Of a stretch of DNA of 64,000 bases, positions 20,999-28,335 are shown piece by piece. Source of the stretch: Skermanella sp. TT6 (lineage in GTDB: Bacteria; Pseudomonadota; Alphaproteobacteria; Azospirillales; Azospirillaceae); contig NZ_CP067420.1 in assembly GCF_016653635.2 (NCBI RefSeq), positions 1 through 64,000 of the forward strand, given 5' to 3'. A program made the translations under genes and the position numbers. Under the pieces are notes generated by a model that had not been told where the DNA came from, ran no database searches, and saw only the letters and a program-made list of their open reading frames with translations. Within the stretch, counting starts at the first letter, position 1; the number at the start of each line of letters is the position of its first letter.

Positions 20999-21370
20999 AT
21001 GGCAATCATCACGTTCTCGTCGCCGACGTTGCATCGCGACGTCACGGTCTATGCGACCGCCGGCGATACAAAGACCGTTCTGTCCTTGGCGGAGAAGAAC
21101 GATGTCAGGATTCCGCATGATTGCCGCGAGGGCGACTGCGGATCTTGCCTGATCGAAGTGAAGTACCTGGCCGGCAAGCCGAAGATGGCGATCGACCTGA
21201 CCGACAAGGAGAAGGCGACCCTCCAGTCGCTCGGCCGCATCACCGCCGCCCAGATCGAGGACGCCGAGGTCAACCACGTCGCTCCGCCGTTCCGGCTGGC
21301 CTGCCAGTTCATCGCCCGCGACGAGGACATGATCATCGCCTTCACCGGCGAACCCGGCGGCGCCGACTGA
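20999..21370 (+). CDS. [2Fe-2S] ferredoxin, FeSII Shethna-protein type
   Basis: A 123-residue soluble plant-type ferredoxin with ligands Cys42, Cys47, Cys50 and Cys102 (CREGDCGSC and RLACQF). The start MAIITFSSP, the region IPHDCREGDCGSCLIEVKYL, LTDKEKATLQSLG, the RDEDM segment and the C-terminus FTGEPGG match, from memory, the FeSII (Shethna) protein of Azotobacter vinelandii, which binds nitrogenase and protects it from oxygen. A GGAG site 7 bases upstream fixes the ATG. No nif gene is in the window, so protection of nitrogenase here is inferred. A general electron-transfer role is the alternative. Confidence 0.88.
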   Translation: MAIITFSSPTLHRDVTVYATAGDTKTVLSLAEKNDVRIPHDCREGDCGSCLIEVKYLAGKPKMAIDLTDKEKATLQSLGRITAAQIEDAEVNHVAPPFRLACQFIARDEDMIIAFTGEPGGAD

Positions 21371-21387
21371 CGGCGCGGCCGGTGTCG

Positions 21388-21425
21388 GAGGGGCGGTCCG
21401 ACGTCCGGGGCCGGACCGTCCCCTC
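21388..21425 (+). terminator. Hairpin after Shethna-type ferredoxin
   Basis: A 13-bp stem with one bulged base (21388-21400 against 21412-21425) and an 11-base loop starts 17 bases after the ferredoxin stop. No T-run follows. It is the likely end of that transcript. Confidence 0.6.
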
Positions 21426-21499
21426 TGCCGTTCCACCCGATGCCGAAGGAGGTATCCCCTTAATCTTCGTAACGGAATACATAAAATTGCATAAAATAT

Positions 21500-21514
21500 G
21501 CCTGAACTTCAGGC
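21500..21514. promoter_or_regulatory. Palindrome in AT-rich patch before small membrane gene
   Basis: GCCTGAA-C-TTCAGGC is a perfect dyad. It is preceded by two CATAAAAT copies (21479-21486 and 21490-21497) in an AT-rich patch. It ends 12 bases before the ATG of the 56-residue membrane protein at 21527. An operator is inferred from form and position. Confidence 0.4.
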
Positions 21515-21526
21515 GAGGGCTCTGGG

Positions 21527-21697
21527 ATGGGTTTGGTTACGAAGATGCTGGACAGGACCGCACCCGCGCAGGCGTCCGCCGACGCTGCCCGCCCCCTGTC
21601 CGCACGGCTGAGCCTCGCCCTCTGGATCGTCCTGATGTCCGCTCTGTGGGTGCTGGTCGCGGCCGGCGCCTGCGCCCTGTTCGGTATCGAGTTCTAG
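21527..21697 (+). CDS. Small single-span membrane protein
   Basis: A 56-residue ORF with a polar N-terminal half rich in Ala, Ser and Asp and one hydrophobic helix (LSLALWIVLMSALWVLVAAG) near the C-terminus, ending FGIEF. It follows an AT-rich promoter-like patch with a palindrome and has a purine-rich stretch (GCGAGGGC) about 6 bases upstream. No family is recognised. Support is codon pattern, a clean TM segment and position, so it could also be spurious. Confidence 0.5.
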   Translation: MGLVTKMLDRTAPAQASADAARPLSARLSLALWIVLMSALWVLVAAGACALFGIEF

Positions 21698-21793
21698 CCT
21701 CGATTTTCGACCGCCCCGGCGCAATTCCTGGACCACCGCCTGTTCTCGACGGATGGTGAGAGACCCTCCACATCCGAGTTCCGGGGCCCTGGA

Positions 21794-22720
21794 TTGCAGC
21801 AAGACCACATCAAGCGGGATACCATCCTTCTGCCGGACGGCCGGCGCCTGGGCTACGCCGAGTACGGCGACCCCGACGGACCGCCCGTCATCTACTGCCA
21901 CGGTTTTCCCAGCTGCCGGCTGGAACCGGGCATGGTCGAGATTTCGGCTATCCGGCTGGTCGCGCTGGACCGTCCGGGCTACGGCCTGTCCGATCCCAAG
22001 CCGGGACGCAGGCTGGTGGATTGGCCGGCCGACGTGGCGGCGGCGGCCGACGCGCTGGGGATCGGCCGTTTCGCGGTGGCTGGCGTCTCGGGCGGGGCGC
22101 CCTATGCCGCCGCCTGCGCGGCGCTGCTCGCGGACCGCGTCACCGGGCTGGCGCTGATCTGCGGCATAGCGCCGCCGAACATGGGGTGGGAAGCCGGAGG
22201 CGCCGCGGCTCGGCTGATGATGCTGGACCGGCTCCCCGGTTCCGCGACGCTGGCCGTGGGCCTGGGCCGACGCCTCGTCCTCGGCCTGCGGTCGGCCTCG
22301 CTGCTGCGGACGCTGCTGCGGTTCGGCCGCCTGCCGGAGGCGGACTGCCGCGTCCTGGCCGGCCGGGCCGGCATCCATGTGCTGGACAGCTTCCGGGAGG
22401 CGCTGCGGAACGGTCCGCAGGGAGCCCTCGACGATGCGCGCAACTTCGCCCAGCCGTGGAATTTCCACGTCGGAGACATCGCGGTGCCGACGGTGATCTG
22501 GCACGGCGACATGGACAATCAGGTACCCGTGGCAGCGGCCGAAGTGTACGCAAGGCTGATTCCCCACGCTCAACTGTATATCAAAGATGGTGAGGGTCAT
22601 TTTTCACTGGTCGTTCAATATAATCACAGCCTCATCTCTTCTTTTTTTGCCATTGCGGAAAGGTGCGTGCTGACCGATGTTACATCTGCGGCTCGCACAT
22701 TTCCGCCTGCGGGAGGATGA
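21794..22720 (+). CDS. Alpha/beta hydrolase
   Basis: A 308-residue serine hydrolase of the alpha/beta fold, related to epoxide-hydrolase/lipase-like proteins. The oxyanion motif CHGFPS is near residue 35, the nucleophile elbow GVSGG has Ser99, the likely acid is in WHGDMDNQVP near 240, and the catalytic His is in DGEGHFS near 263. The start is TTG 21794 by frame. The N-terminus DTILLPDGRRLGYAEYGDP is typical of the family. The last 80 bases and the following gap are more AT-rich than the rest. Substrate unknown. It lies 42 bases before the PmtA-like gene. Confidence 0.88.
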   Translation: MQQDHIKRDTILLPDGRRLGYAEYGDPDGPPVIYCHGFPSCRLEPGMVEISAIRLVALDRPGYGLSDPKPGRRLVDWPADVAAAADALGIGRFAVAGVSGGAPYAAACAALLADRVTGLALICGIAPPNMGWEAGGAAARLMMLDRLPGSATLAVGLGRRLVLGLRSASLLRTLLRFGRLPEADCRVLAGRAGIHVLDSFREALRNGPQGALDDARNFAQPWNFHVGDIAVPTVIWHGDMDNQVPVAAAEVYARLIPHAQLYIKDGEGHFSLVVQYNHSLISSFFAIAERCVLTDVTSAARTFPPAGG

Positions 22721-22762
22721 GCCGGAAAAACCCGTCTGGTTTCTCAACGACAGAACAAGAAC

Positions 22763-23422
22763 ATGCACATAGATACCGTACGCGCTGCCTACCGCCGTTA
22801 TGCCGGCGTCTACGATCTCGTCTTTGGCAAGAGCTTCGAGGCGGGGCGCCAGCAGACGCTCGACCGGATCAATGCGCGCAAGAAGCTCCGCATCCTCGAG
22901 GTCGGGGTCGGCACCGGCCTGTCCCTGCCGGACTACAATTCCGACCACACGATCGTCGGCATCGACGCGTCGGAGGAGATGCTGAACATCGCGCGCGAGC
23001 GGGTCGCCAAGAAGGGGATCCGGAACGTCGAGAGCCTGGTCGAGATGGACGCCCAGAAGATGACGTTCGAGGACCACAGCTTCGACGTGGTCGTCGCGAT
23101 GTATGTGATGACCGTGGTGGAGGATCCCCAGGCCGTCATGGACGAGCTGAAGCGGGTCTGCAAGCCGGGCGGCGACATCTACATCGTCAACCACTTCTCG
23201 GCGGAGAAGGCCGGCCTGCGGCTGAAGTTCGAGCGGATGATCGCCAACTTCGCCGAACTGCTGGGCTGGCATGCCGACATGCCCATGTCGCCGCTGCTGT
23301 CGAACGCCGGGATCGAGATCGTGACGATCGCCAAGCTGCCGCCGTTCGGCATGTTCACGATGGTCCACTGCCGGAATTCCGACAGCTCGGGCGGCCGCAT
23401 GCTCCAGGCGGTCGGAACCTGA
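22763..23422 (+). CDS. Class I SAM methyltransferase, phosphatidylethanolamine N-methyltransferase PmtA type
   Basis: The protein has 219 residues. The SAM-binding motif ILEVGVGTGLSLPDY is at about 44-58, the acidic loop VGIDASEEML near 75, and DVVVAMYVMTVVEDP near 112. The N-terminus YRRYAGVYDLVFGKSFEAGR and the segment FSAEKAGLRLKFERMIANFAELLGWHADMP resemble the Rhodobacter-type PmtA, which methylates phosphatidylethanolamine towards phosphatidylcholine at the membrane face. The ATG at 22763 is the natural start. A more general methyltransferase is possible, but the C-terminal region favours PmtA. Confidence 0.85.
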   Translation: MHIDTVRAAYRRYAGVYDLVFGKSFEAGRQQTLDRINARKKLRILEVGVGTGLSLPDYNSDHTIVGIDASEEMLNIARERVAKKGIRNVESLVEMDAQKMTFEDHSFDVVVAMYVMTVVEDPQAVMDELKRVCKPGGDIYIVNHFSAEKAGLRLKFERMIANFAELLGWHADMPMSPLLSNAGIEIVTIAKLPPFGMFTMVHCRNSDSSGGRMLQAVGT

Positions 23423-23432
23423 AGGGACGCGC

Positions 23433-23502
23433 CGCGGCGGTTCAGGCCCTCCCGCCCTTCCGGCCGCCAAGCCGGGTCGGCAGGAGGACCCGAACCGCCG
23501 CG
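23433..23502. repeat. 11-bp inverted repeat between convergent genes
   Basis: Exact arms at 23433-23443 and 23492-23502 (CGCGGCGGTTC and its complement) enclose 48 bases. It lies between pmtA-like (+) and the small membrane gene (-). It could act as a weak bidirectional terminator. Confidence 0.45.
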
Positions 23503-23537
23503 CGATGCCGCCGGCGGGCGGGAAAGGAAATTTACCG

Positions 23538-23696
23538 TTACTGCGCAGCGATCAGCAGGATCACCATGTTCGCCGCGGCGGCGGCCACCATGGTCGGTAC
23601 CAGCCAGGTCGGGTGGGTGACGAACAGGGCGATGATGACCAGCAGGCCGACCAGGGCGAGAACGCCGGCGGCCAGGGGCTTCAGATAGACGTCCAT
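23538..23696 (-). CDS. Small two-span membrane protein
   Basis: A 52-residue protein, MDVYLKPLAAGVLALVGLLV and onward, with two hydrophobic helices separated by THPTWLVP. A GGAG-containing site precedes the ATG. No named family is recognised. It is convergent with the PmtA-like gene and divergent from the gene at 23913. Hydrophobic pattern and codon use support that it is real. Confidence 0.6.
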   Translation of the reverse strand: MDVYLKPLAAGVLALVGLLVIIALFVTHPTWLVPTMVAAAAANMVILLIAAQ

Positions 23697-23912
23697 TCCA
23701 GGATCTCCGTTACTTGACAGGGCGCGCATGTGGGCTTGTGCGAAAGCTACACGATGCGGTCGCGCGCGGCTGTCCAAACCATGCGCCGGACCGTGCGGCC
23801 TGTTGTCACAAGATTGACGGAAATCCGCCCCGGCGCCTCCGCCGGAACCGTCTTTGCCGGGGGCGGTTGATCCAGGATTGACCAACAGTCCTGACTGGAA
23901 GGAGCCGATGCC

Positions 23913-24569
23913 ATGGAAGAGGCGCACCTGGTCGCTCTCTACACCCGATTCGATACCGCCCTGCGCGTGATGGACGAACTGGGCGCCGAAGGGTTCGGCG
24001 ACGGCGCGGTCAACGTCCTGTCGCCCCATGCCGCCGGGCGGCACGGGACGGCGACCGCCGGGGACCTCCCGACGGACCGTCCCGGAAAGCACGACGTCAA
24101 TGTCTCGGGTCTCGGTCCCCTGGTGGTGATCGGTCCCCTCGCCGAGCGGATCCGCGGCCGGGAACTGATCCAGGTTCTGCATGACCGCGGCATCACCCTG
24201 GAGGTCGCCCAGCGCGCCGTGGAGGGACTCCGCCGGGGCGGCTCCATCGTGGTGGTCGAGACCGCCGCCTCGGGCCATGACCGCGCGCTCGCCGTGATCG
24301 ACCGGCATCGGCCCGGCGGGCTGGAGAGCCTGGGAACCGCCTATCTCGAGCCAGGCTGGAGCCGCGCCGACGAAGTGGCGGGGGCCGAAGGCGTGCTGGA
24401 GATCGCGGACGACCGGCTGAACGTCAAGAAGCCGGGAGAGGATGCTTCGGAGTTCCGGTCCCTGGCGCCCGGGCCGGAGGAGTTGCGGGTGGAGAAATCG
24501 GGTGGACGCAGTTCGGAAGCCGGCAGCGGCGAACTGCGCGGCAGCCAGCCGGCAGGCCCGGATCGCTGA
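23913..24569 (+). CDS. Conserved hypothetical protein, stress-protein-like N-terminal half
   Basis: The protein has 218 residues. The N-terminal part (VALYTRFDTALRVMDELGAEGFGDGAVNVLSP) has the strand-helix-strand pattern seen in general-stress proteins of the YflT/DUF1269 kind: a device for sensing or regulating that takes a number of forms. The middle contains LGPLVVIGPLAERIRGRELI and a second alpha/beta unit (GGSIVVVETAASGHDRALAVIDRH). The C-terminal 60 residues are charged and probably disordered. No signal peptide or catalytic motif is seen, so the function is not known. It is monocistronic, with a strong hairpin 31 bases after the stop. Confidence 0.7.
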   Translation: MEEAHLVALYTRFDTALRVMDELGAEGFGDGAVNVLSPHAAGRHGTATAGDLPTDRPGKHDVNVSGLGPLVVIGPLAERIRGRELIQVLHDRGITLEVAQRAVEGLRRGGSIVVVETAASGHDRALAVIDRHRPGGLESLGTAYLEPGWSRADEVAGAEGVLEIADDRLNVKKPGEDASEFRSLAPGPEELRVEKSGGRSSEAGSGELRGSQPAGPDR

Positions 24570-24600
24570 ACGGGGCCGTAACTCCGGCCTGCGAAAGCAG

Positions 24601-24633
24601 GAACCCCCGCATGCTCTCGAGCAGCGGGGGTTC
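24601..24633 (+). terminator. Long hairpin after the 23913 gene
   Basis: A perfect 10-bp stem (24601-24610 with 24624-24633) continues, after one bulged A, into a 4-bp stem closed by a CTCG loop. There is no T-run. It is well placed, 31 bases after the stop codon. Confidence 0.7.
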
Positions 24634-24942
24634 GGAAGCGGTTAAGAAGTTACCGCAGACCGGTGCAATACCGGATCAAACTTGGTAGCATGTGAAGTGC
24701 CGATTTAACGGCAAATTCATGTAATCGCCGGCGGACTCATGGATTTTACTCACCCTCCAATCAATCGGCCATTGGCCTTTCTTCTGGATTTTGGCCGGAG
24801 AACCAGCCGCGGAGAAGCTTATCCTGATCTGACGACCTCCTCGTTCTTGCTACACCTTTATGATGTGCCTTTGTCATTGAACTGTCAAGCGGTCGCCGCC
24901 GGCGAAAAATGCACGCTTCGCGAAAAAAATGGAAATCGGCTC

Positions 24943-24971
24943 TGGACAACGCCTCCGCGGGATCGTAGATA
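24943..24971 (+). promoter_or_regulatory. Promoter of tRNA-Asp
   Basis: TGGACA (24943-24948), a 17-base spacer and TAGATA (24966-24971) give a predicted start near 24978, eight bases before the mature tRNA. Spacing is ideal and both boxes are close to sigma-70 consensus. Confidence 0.65.
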
Positions 24972-24985
24972 CGCCTCCCCACGAC

Positions 24986-25062
<77 letters not shown>

Positions 25063-25247
25063 TTCTCCTCCCAGTGAAGTTTTCCGATCAGGAACACCAT
25101 TGGTCGAGGCACATTCCAGGAACGTTGAAATCTAAAGTGGTATACCAGTGGTCCATGGACTGCTGCGCGGACCACAACCGCCGCTTCCTCTGCTAGGCTC
25201 GGCGGACCTGATAACGTCCCAGAACCCCTGCAAAGGGGCAACACCCG

Positions 25248-27008
25248 GTGTCTTCGTGTTTCGTCTCAATGAACGATAAAAGCATTTCCGTAGGGGTGCG
25301 CCCGTTCTGGCCAGGCGGTGGCAGGGGCGAGGCCCTGGACCGCATCCGCGCCGCCCTGATGCTTCCCAACCCTCTGGTGCTGCTCACCGGTTCGCCGGAG
25401 GTCGGCAAGACCCGGCTGGTCCGCGAACTGGCGGCCTGGCAGACGGCCCGGGGCACCTTGTGCGCCGTCGTGCCCGATGCCGGCACGGCCATTCGGGAAG
25501 CGGCGAGGCTGGCCGGCGGGTCTTTCCGGAAGGCATCGCCGCTGGAGGGAACCCCCGCTTCCGTGCCTCCGGCGCTGCTGGTGGTCGACGGAGCGGATAC
25601 CCTGGACGGGGCCGCGTTGGAGAGGATCGCATTGCTGACCCGCAGCGGTTCGCTCGCCCTGCTCCTGGCCGGGCGCACCGGCCCGATGGAGATCCTGGTC
25701 CGTTCAGCTTCCAGACCGGTGCGAGGCGCGATCACGGCCCGGGTGCATCTGGATCCGCTCGACGACAGGGCGGCCGAGGATTACGTCGCCGCCCTGCTCG
25801 CGGACTGCGGCGGCGCGGCCGGTATCGATCCCGACACGGTGCGGCGGATCGTCGCCCGGAGCGGCGGCATACCGGGCGAGATCGAACGCCTGACCGCCGA
25901 TGCGATCATGCTGGCCCGTGCCAGCCGGGCCGTGCCCGCGGCCGGGACGGTTTCGGACTTCCCGATGTTCCAGCCGCTCGACCTGGTGCCGCCCATGCCG
26001 CGGGGAGATCCGTCGCGCTGCCCAGCCGGCGCCCGGCGCTCGATGCAGGACGTCTTCGAGGACCTGCGGACGCGGCCTGCGGCGGCATCCAGGGCCCGCG
26101 CTCCGGAGGATCGCGACACCCTTCCCGATCCGCCGGCCTGGGCGCCGCCCTCCATGAGGAACCCCGCTCAGCCGGAACCGCCCCGCGGCCGGACGCTGCC
26201 CTGGGCCACCGGCATCGTCCTGGCGGTCGCCGCGACCGCGTTCATCGCGCCCGAACCGCAATACGACGTGCCGACCGTGCATGTTTCCGACAATCCGCAC
26301 GCCGTCGTCGTCAGCTCGGTCGTTCCGGAACCGGGCGTCGGCATCCGGGCGGCCGAGCCGGCGGTCATGGTGGCCGAGCTCGAAGACGAGCAGCCGTCGC
26401 CGGGGGCGCTCCCCACGGCCAGCGACGCGGCGCCCGAACCCGAGCCGATGCCTGCCGAGCCACCGCCCGCCGAGCAGCCGGCGCTCCAGGAACCGGTGAT
26501 CGAACTGCCGATACCCGAAGAGCCGGTAGTCGAGCTGCCCGCGTTCGAGGAGCCGACGGTCGAGCTGCCGGCACCGCCAGAGGAGCCTGCTCCCTTGCCG
26601 CCCGAACTGCAGCCGGCCCTCGCGGAACCGCCGCAGCCGGAGCCTGTCCCGGAGCAGGCACCCGCCACCGTCATCGCCGTCGAGCCACCCCCGGCCCCGC
26701 CGCCGGAACCGCCGCCGCCACCGCGGATCACGGCCTCGGTCGAAAAGTCGCTGATGGATCGGGGCGACCGGCTGATGGCGCTGGGCGACGTCGCCTCGGC
26801 CCGGCTGCTGTTCGAGACGGCGGCATCCCAGGGCAGCGCCCGGGGCGCGCTGGCCGCCGGCCGGACCCTGGACCCGGCCTATCTCCATTCCCTCGGCGTC
26901 CGCGGCGTCGCGGGCGATCCGGAAAGTGCGGCCGCATGGTACCGGCGCGCCGCCGACCTGGGGGAGCCGTCGGCTTCCGCCCTGCTGGAGTCGCTGGGCC
27001 GGCGCTGA
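25248..27008 (+). CDS. ATPase - membrane helix - Pro-rich linker - Sel1 repeat protein
   Basis: The protein has 586 residues. The N-terminal 230 form a P-loop NTPase of the ExeA/GspA-like AAA type with Walker A GSPEVGKT at 48-55, Walker B PALLVVDGAD near 105 and a C-terminal helical segment IVARSGGIPGEIERL. A membrane helix (TLPWATGIVLAVAATAFIA) is near 320-338. From about 340 to 495 the chain is extended and very rich in Pro and Glu, with repeats such as EEPVVELPAFEEPTVELP. The last 85 residues hold Sel1-type repeat sequence (DPESAAAWYRRAADLGEPSA). This suggests a cytoplasmic ATPase with a periplasmic spacer and a binding domain. Peptidoglycan or secretion roles are possible but not shown. 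GTG 25248 or ATG 25269 may be the start. Confidence 0.8.
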   Translation: MSSCFVSMNDKSISVGVRPFWPGGGRGEALDRIRAALMLPNPLVLLTGSPEVGKTRLVRELAAWQTARGTLCAVVPDAGTAIREAARLAGGSFRKASPLEGTPASVPPALLVVDGADTLDGAALERIALLTRSGSLALLLAGRTGPMEILVRSASRPVRGAITARVHLDPLDDRAAEDYVAALLADCGGAAGIDPDTVRRIVARSGGIPGEIERLTADAIMLARASRAVPAAGTVSDFPMFQPLDLVPPMPRGDPSRCPAGARRSMQDVFEDLRTRPAAASRARAPEDRDTLPDPPAWAPPSMRNPAQPEPPRGRTLPWATGIVLAVAATAFIAPEPQYDVPTVHVSDNPHAVVVSSVVPEPGVGIRAAEPAVMVAELEDEQPSPGALPTASDAAPEPEPMPAEPPPAEQPALQEPVIELPIPEEPVVELPAFEEPTVELPAPPEEPAPLPPELQPALAEPPQPEPVPEQAPATVIAVEPPPAPPPEPPPPPRITASVEKSLMDRGDRLMALGDVASARLLFETAASQGSARGALAAGRTLDPAYLHSLGVRGVAGDPESAAAWYRRAADLGEPSASALLESLGRR

Positions 27009-27015
27009 CCCGGCG

Positions 27016-28272
27016 TCACTCGATCAGCCGGGTTGCCAGGAACAGGGTGGAGCCGACCAGGGCCGCGACGATGGTGCCGGAGATGCGGACATATTGCAGG
27101 TCGCTGCCCACCGCCGTCTCGATCCTGTCCGACACCGTCCGGGCGTCCCAGCCATGGACGACCTCGGCGATGAAGCGGCCGATGCCGCGCCGCCAGGGGG
27201 CGATCAGGTCCAGCGCCAGCCGCTCGATCGAGGCGTTGAGGCGGGCCCGCATCGCCGGATCCGCCTCCAGCGCGGATCCCAGCGACCTCAGGCCGGTGAC
27301 CAGCGCCTCGCGCGTCCGGCCGTCGGGCCGTTCCAGGTCGTGCAGGGTGATCCGGCGCACCTCGTCCCACAACCCGCCCAGCCAGGCCTGGATCTCCGGC
27401 TGGTCGAGCAGCCGGGCCTTGGCCGCCTCGACCTGGGCGCGGGTGTCGGCGTCGTCCTGGAGGTCCCGGGCCAGGTCCTCGATCGCCAACTCCATCCGGA
27501 TGCGCATCGGCGAGGCCGGATCGAGCAGTTCCTTCAGGTAGTCGTGCGCTCCGCTGCTCAGGGAACGGGCGACCCGCCGGTCGATCGCCTTGGGGATCCA
27601 CCAGCCGCTGCGCTGGCCGACCATCGCCTCCAGGCGGCCCTGGTTGCGGTCCACCAGGTCGAGCGCCCAGGCCACCGCGCGTTCCAGCAGGGGCTGGTGC
27701 TGGCCGCTGGCGACCAGCACGCCCAGGACCTTGCCGATGACCGGCGCCACCTCGGTCCCGCGCAGCTGCTCGCCCAGCGCCCGGCCGAAGAAGTCGCGCA
27801 GCTCGCGGTCCTCGATCGACCGGATCACGCCGGGCATCGTCGCGACCAGCCGGGCTGCCAGGGCCTCCGCCGTGCCGGGCGCGTTCAGCCAGCGCACCAG
27901 CCGCGCCGCTGGATCGACCGAGCGGAGTTTCGCCACCACCAGCGACGGCTCCAGGAAATTGCGCTCGACGAAGCTGCCGAGCCCGTCGCCGATGCGGTCC
28001 TTGTTGGACGGGATGATCGCGGTGTGCGGGATCGGCAGGCCCAGGGGCCGGCGGAACAGCGCGGTCACCGCGAACCAGTCCGCCAGCGCCCCGACGATCG
28101 CCGCCTCCGACGCGGCGCGCAGCAGCAGGGTCCAGAATCCCGGCTCCGGCACGAAGCGCAAGGCCACGAACAGGCTGGCCGCGAACAGCAGGAGCCCGGT
28201 GGCCAGCCTCCTGTTGCGCCGGAGCAGGCGGCGCTGGCCCGCCTCGTGGTCCGTATCCGTTTGGTCGGTCAA
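27016..28272 (-). CDS. DUF445 domain membrane protein
   Basis: A 418-residue DUF445 (YheB/YtxH-neighbourhood) membrane protein of unknown function. The N-terminal helix (ATGLLLFAASLFVALRFVPE) is followed by the family motif AASEAAIVGALADWFAVTALFRRPLGLPIPHTAIIPSNKDRIGDGLG. A long helical middle follows, and a C-terminal helix (IVAALVGSTLFLATRLIE). The TTG at 28272 is chosen because GGAGGT lies 4 bases upstream, although the frame continues to an ATG at 28296. The gene ends 8 bases from the convergent ATPase gene. Confidence 0.9.
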   Translation of the reverse strand: MTDQTDTDHEAGQRRLLRRNRRLATGLLLFAASLFVALRFVPEPGFWTLLLRAASEAAIVGALADWFAVTALFRRPLGLPIPHTAIIPSNKDRIGDGLGSFVERNFLEPSLVVAKLRSVDPAARLVRWLNAPGTAEALAARLVATMPGVIRSIEDRELRDFFGRALGEQLRGTEVAPVIGKVLGVLVASGQHQPLLERAVAWALDLVDRNQGRLEAMVGQRSGWWIPKAIDRRVARSLSSGAHDYLKELLDPASPMRIRMELAIEDLARDLQDDADTRAQVEAAKARLLDQPEIQAWLGGLWDEVRRITLHDLERPDGRTREALVTGLRSLGSALEADPAMRARLNASIERLALDLIAPWRRGIGRFIAEVVHGWDARTVSDRIETAVGSDLQYVRISGTIVAALVGSTLFLATRLIE

Positions 28273-28335
28273 GTTACCTCCGCGTCGGCTCTCCAACGCG
28301 GAGGGCCGAGGGAGGTTCCCCGCGGGAGCGGCCGG

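Larger units (their letters stand above)
24570..24985. other. 416-base gap without a supported gene
   Basis: This gap holds the hairpin at 24601-24633, an AT-richer stretch (about 24640-24900) and the tRNA-Asp promoter. An 89-codon frame on the plus strand (24739-25008) runs into the tRNA and has no ribosome site, so it is not called. Nothing else is seen. Confidence 0.7.
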
